From a virus: a stretch of DNA of 64,000 nucleotides. Below are positions 60,138-64,000 of this stretch, one piece after another; positions within the stretch are counted from its first letter, which is position 1, and the number at the start of each line of letters is the position of its first letter. The notes under the pieces were generated by a model that saw only the letters and a program-made list of their open reading frames with translations, did not search any database and had not been told where the DNA came from. Both the position numbers and the translations under genes were made by a program. The stretch is taken from positions 8,603 to 72,602 of IMG/VR virus record IMGVR_UViG_3300030098_003968; one strand, written 5' to 3'.

Positions 60138-60409
60138 TGTATATTCTAACTATTAATGGTAGAGAAAATGAAGGTGCATACTCTGTTAAAAATGATGATG
60201 GAGAACATATTCTCTATCTTTTCGAACAAGAGGATGATGCATCTCGTTATGCCATGCAGTTAGAAGAACAAGATTATCCTGAAATGCATGTGATTGAAGT
60301 TGAACCTGACATGATGGTTGATGTGTGTGAAGACCACGGATTTGGTTACACTATCATTACACCTAATGACATTGTAATCCCGCCTACAACAAAGAATGAT
60401 TTTATTTGA
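60137..60409 (+). CDS. DUF3110-like protein, 90 aa
   Basis: The pattern of a short strand (MYILTINGRENEGAYSV), a second strand (EHILYLFEQEDDASRYAMQL), then EEQDYPEMHVIEVEP and a C-terminal VCEDHGFGY closely follows DUF3110. That is a small domain I know from cyanobacteria and their phages, with signature F-E-x-E-D-D-A-x-R-Y-A-x-x-L-E-x-Q-D-(F/Y)-P. Its function is unknown. It lies between genes 47 and 46, overlapping both (the TAATG start, and a 14-base overlap with gene 46). The placement supports a cyanobacterial host and hints at a role with the nuclease complex. Confidence 0.75.
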   Translation: MYILTINGRENEGAYSVKNDDGEHILYLFEQEDDASRYAMQLEEQDYPEMHVIEVEPDMMVDVCEDHGFGYTIITPNDIVIPPTTKNDFI

Positions 60410-62108
60410 AAAAGTCCGTTGGAAAAACTTTTTAAGTACGGGCAATCAATATTCTGAAATTAATTTCCAATCTCATGCAACTACTCTAATAGTTGGGGAT
60501 AATGGTACGGGTAAGAGTACGGTTCTAGATGCTCTTACTTTTAGTTTGTTCGGTAAACCGTTCCGTAAGATTAATAAAGGACAGTTAATAAATTCTACCA
60601 ATGAGAAAGATTGTAGTGTAGAAGTAGAGTTTTCTATTGGAACAATTAGTTGGAAAGTATCTAGGTGTATAAAACCAAATAAGTTTGAGATTTATAGGGA
60701 CGATAAATTATTGGATCAATCCCATAATGCTAATGATCAGCAGAAGTGGTTAGAACAGAATGTGTTAAAGATGAACTATAAATCTTTCACACAAATCGTA
60801 GTATTAGGGTCTAGTACATTTGTTCCCTTCATGCAATTGACAGCTACAAATCGTAGAGAGGTTATTGAAGATTTACTTGATATTAAAATCTTCTCCTCTA
60901 TGAATAATATTATTCGGGATAAGATTAGAGTTGAGAAGGAAAGTATTAATACGTTAGATCTAAAGAAAGAATCTCTTAATGATAAGGTAGAGATGCAAGA
61001 GAAGTTTATGAACGAAATAGAGAGTCAAGGTAAAGAAAGAATAAAGGATAAGGAAGGTAAAATTAAAACACTTAATATAGAAGTTGATACTCATATAGAG
61101 CATAATCAGATACTTCAATCTAAGGTAGAAGACACTGAAAAGGAATTAAAAGAAGTAGTAGGTGCTGGAGATAAGTTAGTAGAACTTAACAATTATAGAG
61201 GTAAGATATCACAAAAGGTAGCGTCTGTTACGAAGGAACATAAGTTTTTCACACAAAATACAGTTTGCCCTACATGTACACAATCTATAGATGAAGATTT
61301 CAGAATAAATAAAATCGACGACGCTCAAACTAGAGCAAAAGAGTTGCAATCTGGGTTTCAAAAACTCGAAGATGCGATTAAAACGGAACAAGAGCGAGAG
61401 CGTCATTTTTCCAATCTATCAAAGGAGATTACTAAACTCACGCATGGCATTTCTAAAAACAATACTTCTGTCGCTGCATGTCAGAGACAGGTCAGAGAAC
61501 TGGAATCTGAAATTCAAACACTTACCAGTCAACTTGAAAACCGAAGTGCTGAACATGACAAGTTAGAATCATTCAAGGACAATCTCCAGGAAACCTACGA
61601 CGCTTTGGTCAGTCGTAAGGACACAATCAAATATTACAACTTCATATACGGTCTATTGAAAGACGGAGGAGTTAAGACTAAAATCATCAAGAAGTACTTA
61701 CCGTTGATAAATCAACAAGTAAACCGTTATCTACAGATGATGGACTTCTACATAAACTTTACTCTTGATGAGGAGTTTAATGAAACCGTTCAGTCTCCAA
61801 TACATGAAGACTTCTCTTATGCATCGTTTAGTGAAGGTGAAAAACAAAGAATTGATTTAGCACTTCTCTTCACATGGAGGGAAGTTGCTAAATTTAAGAA
61901 TTCGGTCTCGACCAACTTAATGATATTGGACGAAGTGTTTGATAGTTCATTAGATGGTCAGGGTACAGAGGAGTTCTTAAAAATCATCCGATATGTAATT
62001 GAGGATGCTAACATCTTCGTTATATCCCATAAGACTGGGATGGAAGATAAATTTGAACACCACATTCGATTTGAAAAACTTAAAGGATTTAGCAGGATGG
62101 TATCATGA
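60396..62108 (+). CDS. gp46: Recombination endonuclease subunit gp46 (Rad50-like)
   Basis: gp46 is the SMC-family ATPase partner of gp47. Walker A is GDNGTGKST (34-42). The Q-loop region is FTQIVVLGSS. Two long coiled-coil arms flank a zinc-hook CPTC (291-294). The ABC signature is FSEGEKQR (478-485) and Walker B is LMILDEVFD (508-516), followed by a switch histidine in FVISHKTG. The 570-residue length matches T4 gp46 (560). Everything needed for ATPase and hook dimerisation is present. It overlaps the gene upstream and is coupled (ATGA) to the sugar dehydrogenase gene downstream. Confidence 0.95.
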   Translation: MILFEKVRWKNFLSTGNQYSEINFQSHATTLIVGDNGTGKSTVLDALTFSLFGKPFRKINKGQLINSTNEKDCSVEVEFSIGTISWKVSRCIKPNKFEIYRDDKLLDQSHNANDQQKWLEQNVLKMNYKSFTQIVVLGSSTFVPFMQLTATNRREVIEDLLDIKIFSSMNNIIRDKIRVEKESINTLDLKKESLNDKVEMQEKFMNEIESQGKERIKDKEGKIKTLNIEVDTHIEHNQILQSKVEDTEKELKEVVGAGDKLVELNNYRGKISQKVASVTKEHKFFTQNTVCPTCTQSIDEDFRINKIDDAQTRAKELQSGFQKLEDAIKTEQERERHFSNLSKEITKLTHGISKNNTSVAACQRQVRELESEIQTLTSQLENRSAEHDKLESFKDNLQETYDALVSRKDTIKYYNFIYGLLKDGGVKTKIIKKYLPLINQQVNRYLQMMDFYINFTLDEEFNETVQSPIHEDFSYASFSEGEKQRIDLALLFTWREVAKFKNSVSTNLMILDEVFDSSLDGQGTEEFLKIIRYVIEDANIFVISHKTGMEDKFEHHIRFEKLKGFSRMVS

Positions 62109-62908
62109 TGGACAACGTTAATGTTGGAATTGTTGGTAATGGTTTCGTAGGAAATGCAGTTTACCAAAACCTACGAGACAAAGTAAAAACAAAGATTTAT
62201 GATGTGGATAAGAACCGATGTCTTAATCCACTAGAAGAAGTTATACAACAAGATTTTATTTTTGTTTGTCTTCCAACTCCTATGAGGATGGATGGGAGTT
62301 GTGATTTGTCTATTTTAGATAAGTTCTTTGAGGAGTTACCTGATAATTTAACAGGAACCTTTGTTATCAAATCTACTGTTCCTGTAGGTACAACAAAGAA
62401 ATATACTGAAAGACATAATGTAATTCATAACCCAGAGTTTCTTACTGCAAGGAATGCTGTAGAGGATTATGGTAAGGCAGAAAGAAATGTGGTTGGTGGA
62501 GATAAAGAACTATGTACAGATTTTGTATGTTTCTTTGAAGCATGTTTCCCCAAGATACCAAGTGTAATGGTTTCATCTGATGAGAGTGAAGCAATCAAAT
62601 ATTTTTCTAATGTATTCCTTGCATATAAGGTAGCATACTTTAATAAGATATATGATTTCTGTCATGCAACAGGAATGGATTATAATAATGTAAGAAAGGG
62701 TGTCACTGGAGATAGTAGAATAGGTAAATCACATACTCAAGTTCCAGGTATAGATAATGATAGGGGATTTGGTGGAACGTGTTTCCCTAAAGACCTTAAT
62801 TCATTAATCACACAGTTTGAAGAACGTGGTGTTAACTGCGATATGCTGAAAGAGGTGTGGATGTATAATGAAGAAATTAGAACAGTTATTGATTGGCCAG
62901 TGACATGA
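62105..62908 (+). CDS. Short UDP-glucose/GDP-mannose-type dehydrogenase, 267 aa
   Basis: The family oxidises the C6 of a nucleotide sugar to the uronic acid with NAD. The NAD-binding GNGFVG is at 11-16. Other family motifs are CLPTP, KSTVPVGTT and NPEFLTARNAV, then the central helix SDESEAIKYFSNVFLAYKVA (with the conserved Lys and Asn), and the nucleophile in GGTCFPKDL (C226). The C-terminal substrate-nucleotide domain is missing: family members usually have 390-450 residues, this ends soon after the catalytic cysteine. It is either a shortened phage form or a two-protein enzyme. The start may be 62105 or 62108. Coupled to gp46 and to the next SDR gene, it begins a sugar-modification cassette. 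Confidence 0.8.
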   Translation: MMDNVNVGIVGNGFVGNAVYQNLRDKVKTKIYDVDKNRCLNPLEEVIQQDFIFVCLPTPMRMDGSCDLSILDKFFEELPDNLTGTFVIKSTVPVGTTKKYTERHNVIHNPEFLTARNAVEDYGKAERNVVGGDKELCTDFVCFFEACFPKIPSVMVSSDESEAIKYFSNVFLAYKVAYFNKIYDFCHATGMDYNNVRKGVTGDSRIGKSHTQVPGIDNDRGFGGTCFPKDLNSLITQFEERGVNCDMLKEVWMYNEEIRTVIDWPVT

Positions 62909-63642
62909 GAGTATTAGTAACAGGACACCGTGGTTTTATTGGTCGGTATGTATTTGCTGACTGGAGAGACCAACTAGGATATAAAGTACATGGTATAGAT
63001 CATCCAGATGATGTGGGTGATTTTAATATTAGTGGTAACATTAAAAAAGGTGACTATGACCTTGTAGTTCATCTTGCTGCATGGGCAGACATTCGTGAGA
63101 GTATGGAGAAACCTGCAGAGTATTATGAGAACAATGTAGTAAAGGCAAAACGATTATTTGATTGGTGTGGAGAAACTGGTACAAGATTACTATATGCATC
63201 ATCAAGTGCTGTAGATGGTAACTATTGGGAGAACCCTTATGCTATGAGTAAGTGGGTTAATGAACAGATGGCACCACCTAATTCAGTAGGAATGAGATTT
63301 ACAACAGTCTATGGGCCAGAAAGTAGGGATAATATGATGTATGGTATGTTAAAGGAAGGAACTGCACCGTATGTAACTAATCATAAGAGGGATTGGATTC
63401 ATGTTAAGGATGTATGTAGTGCTATTAGGTATCTTGCTCCTAGTACTGTTTGTGGACCTGTACCTATTGGCTACGGGGAATCAATACCTGTACGTAAACT
63501 AGCAGAAGCATTTGGTCAAGGAGATCTTCCAGTTAAGGATTATACACCAGGAGAGGTAGAAGATAATGTAGCAGATATTTCTATTATGATGAGTACTGGA
63601 TGGATTCCTATGATAAACATTTTGGATACAGTAAATGATTAG
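62905..63642 (+). CDS. NAD-dependent epimerase/dehydratase (extended SDR), 245 aa
   Basis: I set the start at ATG 62905, overlapping the previous stop (ATGA), rather than an in-frame TTG at 62893. Extended-SDR motifs are the Rossmann TGHRGFIG (6-13), VVHLAAWADIRES, catalytic serine in YASSSAV (99-101), YAMSK (112-116, Tyr and Lys of the active site), then RFTTVYGP and DWIHVKDV. It should act on a nucleotide sugar as epimerase or dehydratase. At 245 residues it is shorter than typical (about 310), with a trimmed C-terminal substrate domain. It forms a cassette with the dehydrogenase and the sulfotransferase-like gene. Confidence 0.85.
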   Translation: MRVLVTGHRGFIGRYVFADWRDQLGYKVHGIDHPDDVGDFNISGNIKKGDYDLVVHLAAWADIRESMEKPAEYYENNVVKAKRLFDWCGETGTRLLYASSSAVDGNYWENPYAMSKWVNEQMAPPNSVGMRFTTVYGPESRDNMMYGMLKEGTAPYVTNHKRDWIHVKDVCSAIRYLAPSTVCGPVPIGYGESIPVRKLAEAFGQGDLPVKDYTPGEVEDNVADISIMMSTGWIPMINILDTVND

Positions 63643-63787
63643 TAGTTCTAGACAGCAGGGAGATAATCCTGCAACATTAAATCCAGTGGGTGTTGCAGAT
63701 CCAAATTCATATACCGTTGGTGGTGCTATGGAGACTGGTGATTCTGAAAATTGGGGTTTTAATAAAGAAGAAGATGCCAACTTATAA
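63635..63787 (+). CDS. Small hypothetical protein, 50 aa
   Basis: ATG 63635 lies inside the end of the epimerase gene in another frame and runs to TAA 63785-63787. The product MISSSRQQGDNPATLNPVGV, ending EDANL, is polar, glycine/asparagine-rich and probably disordered. It overlaps the next start by 14 bases. It could be a small virion-associated protein; the double overlap supports it as real. Confidence 0.5.
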   Translation: MISSSRQQGDNPATLNPVGVADPNSYTVGGAMETGDSENWGFNKEEDANL

Positions 63788-64000
63788 ACAATCAGTTGTA
63801 TCATATCCCAATCCAACAAAGAGATTTCTTTTTGTCCATATTCCTAGAACTGCTGGTAGGTTCTTGGAAGAAAATATTTTAAATCATGGATTTGAACCTG
63901 AACAAGTAATTTGGAAAAGTGTTGATGGAATAGAGATTGCTCATTTCCATAATGAATTATATTTGAAACATTTTGATGACTTATCTAATATTCCTCATTT
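63774..64000 (+). CDS. Sulfotransferase-like protein (N-terminal part, runs off window)
   Basis: ATG 63774 opens a frame that is still open at the right edge (75 residues visible). MPTYKQSVVSYPNPTKRFLF is followed by VHIPRTAGRFLEENILNHGF. The strand-turn-helix with H-I-P-R-(T)-A-G is the 5'-phosphosulfate-binding loop of the Sulfotransfer_2 type family, which moves sulfate from PAPS to a sugar. It follows two nucleotide-sugar genes, suggesting modification of a sugar on the virion or host surface. The 3'-phosphate-binding motif would lie beyond the window, so the assignment is provisional. Confidence 0.65.
   Translation, partial: MPTYKQSVVSYPNPTKRFLFVHIPRTAGRFLEENILNHGFEPEQVIWKSVDGIEIAHFHNELYLKHFDDLSNIPH

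Overview
The window is a contiguous piece of a T4-like myovirus genome, read entirely on the + strand. The host was most probably a marine cyanobacterium (Prochlorococcus or Synechococcus). The evidence is the T4 core gene order (25-6-8-13-14-15-16-17-18-19-20-67-21-22-23-3-uvsY-uvsW-55-47-46), the AT-rich sequence, very large repeat-rich baseplate and fibre proteins, and a DUF3110-like gene (a family I know from cyanobacteria and their phages) between genes 47 and 46. The sequence shows the cyanobacterial assignment less directly than the T4-like one. I saw no photosynthesis genes, tRNA, CRISPR array or insertion sequence.

Layout. 1-2500: an early-type region of tiny unassigned genes. It has three consensus sigma70 promoters (TTGACA, 17 bp, TATAAT), a repeated translation-start module, and a non-coding stretch with a cluster of DnaA-box-like motifs. 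2503-4155: a glycosyltransferase-like gene, five tiny genes and a terminator. 4193-35141: baseplate and tail-fibre genes, including gp25, gp6, a 4872-residue giant protein with an internal YHYH domain, a fibre, gp8 and a 2613-residue DUF4815-type protein. 35167-44818: neck (gp13, gp14), tail completion (gp15), small and large terminase (gp16, gp17) separated by a coiled-coil fibre gene and two small genes. 44871-53819: sheath, tube, portal and the prohead/capsid block (gp67, gp21 protease, gp22 scaffold, gp23), closed by a UUCG-loop terminator. 53914-57943: gp3, UvsY, a free-standing HNH endonuclease, and UvsW. 58062-62108: the late sigma factor gp55 behind its own sigma70-like promoter, then gp47 and gp46. 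62105-64000: nucleotide-sugar dehydrogenase, SDR epimerase/dehydratase, a 50-residue protein and the start of a sulfotransferase-like gene.

How it works together. Sigma70-type promoters would let host RNA polymerase read the early genes and gene 55. gp55 would then direct polymerase to the late motif (T/C)(A/T)AAATA, which I find in 17 gene-start gaps across the structural block. UvsW, UvsY and gp46/47 act in recombination-dependent replication. The gp16/gp17 terminase packages DNA through the gp20 portal into a head built on gp22/gp67 and matured by gp21. Many genes overlap by 1-4 bases (TAATG, ATGA), which points to translational coupling.
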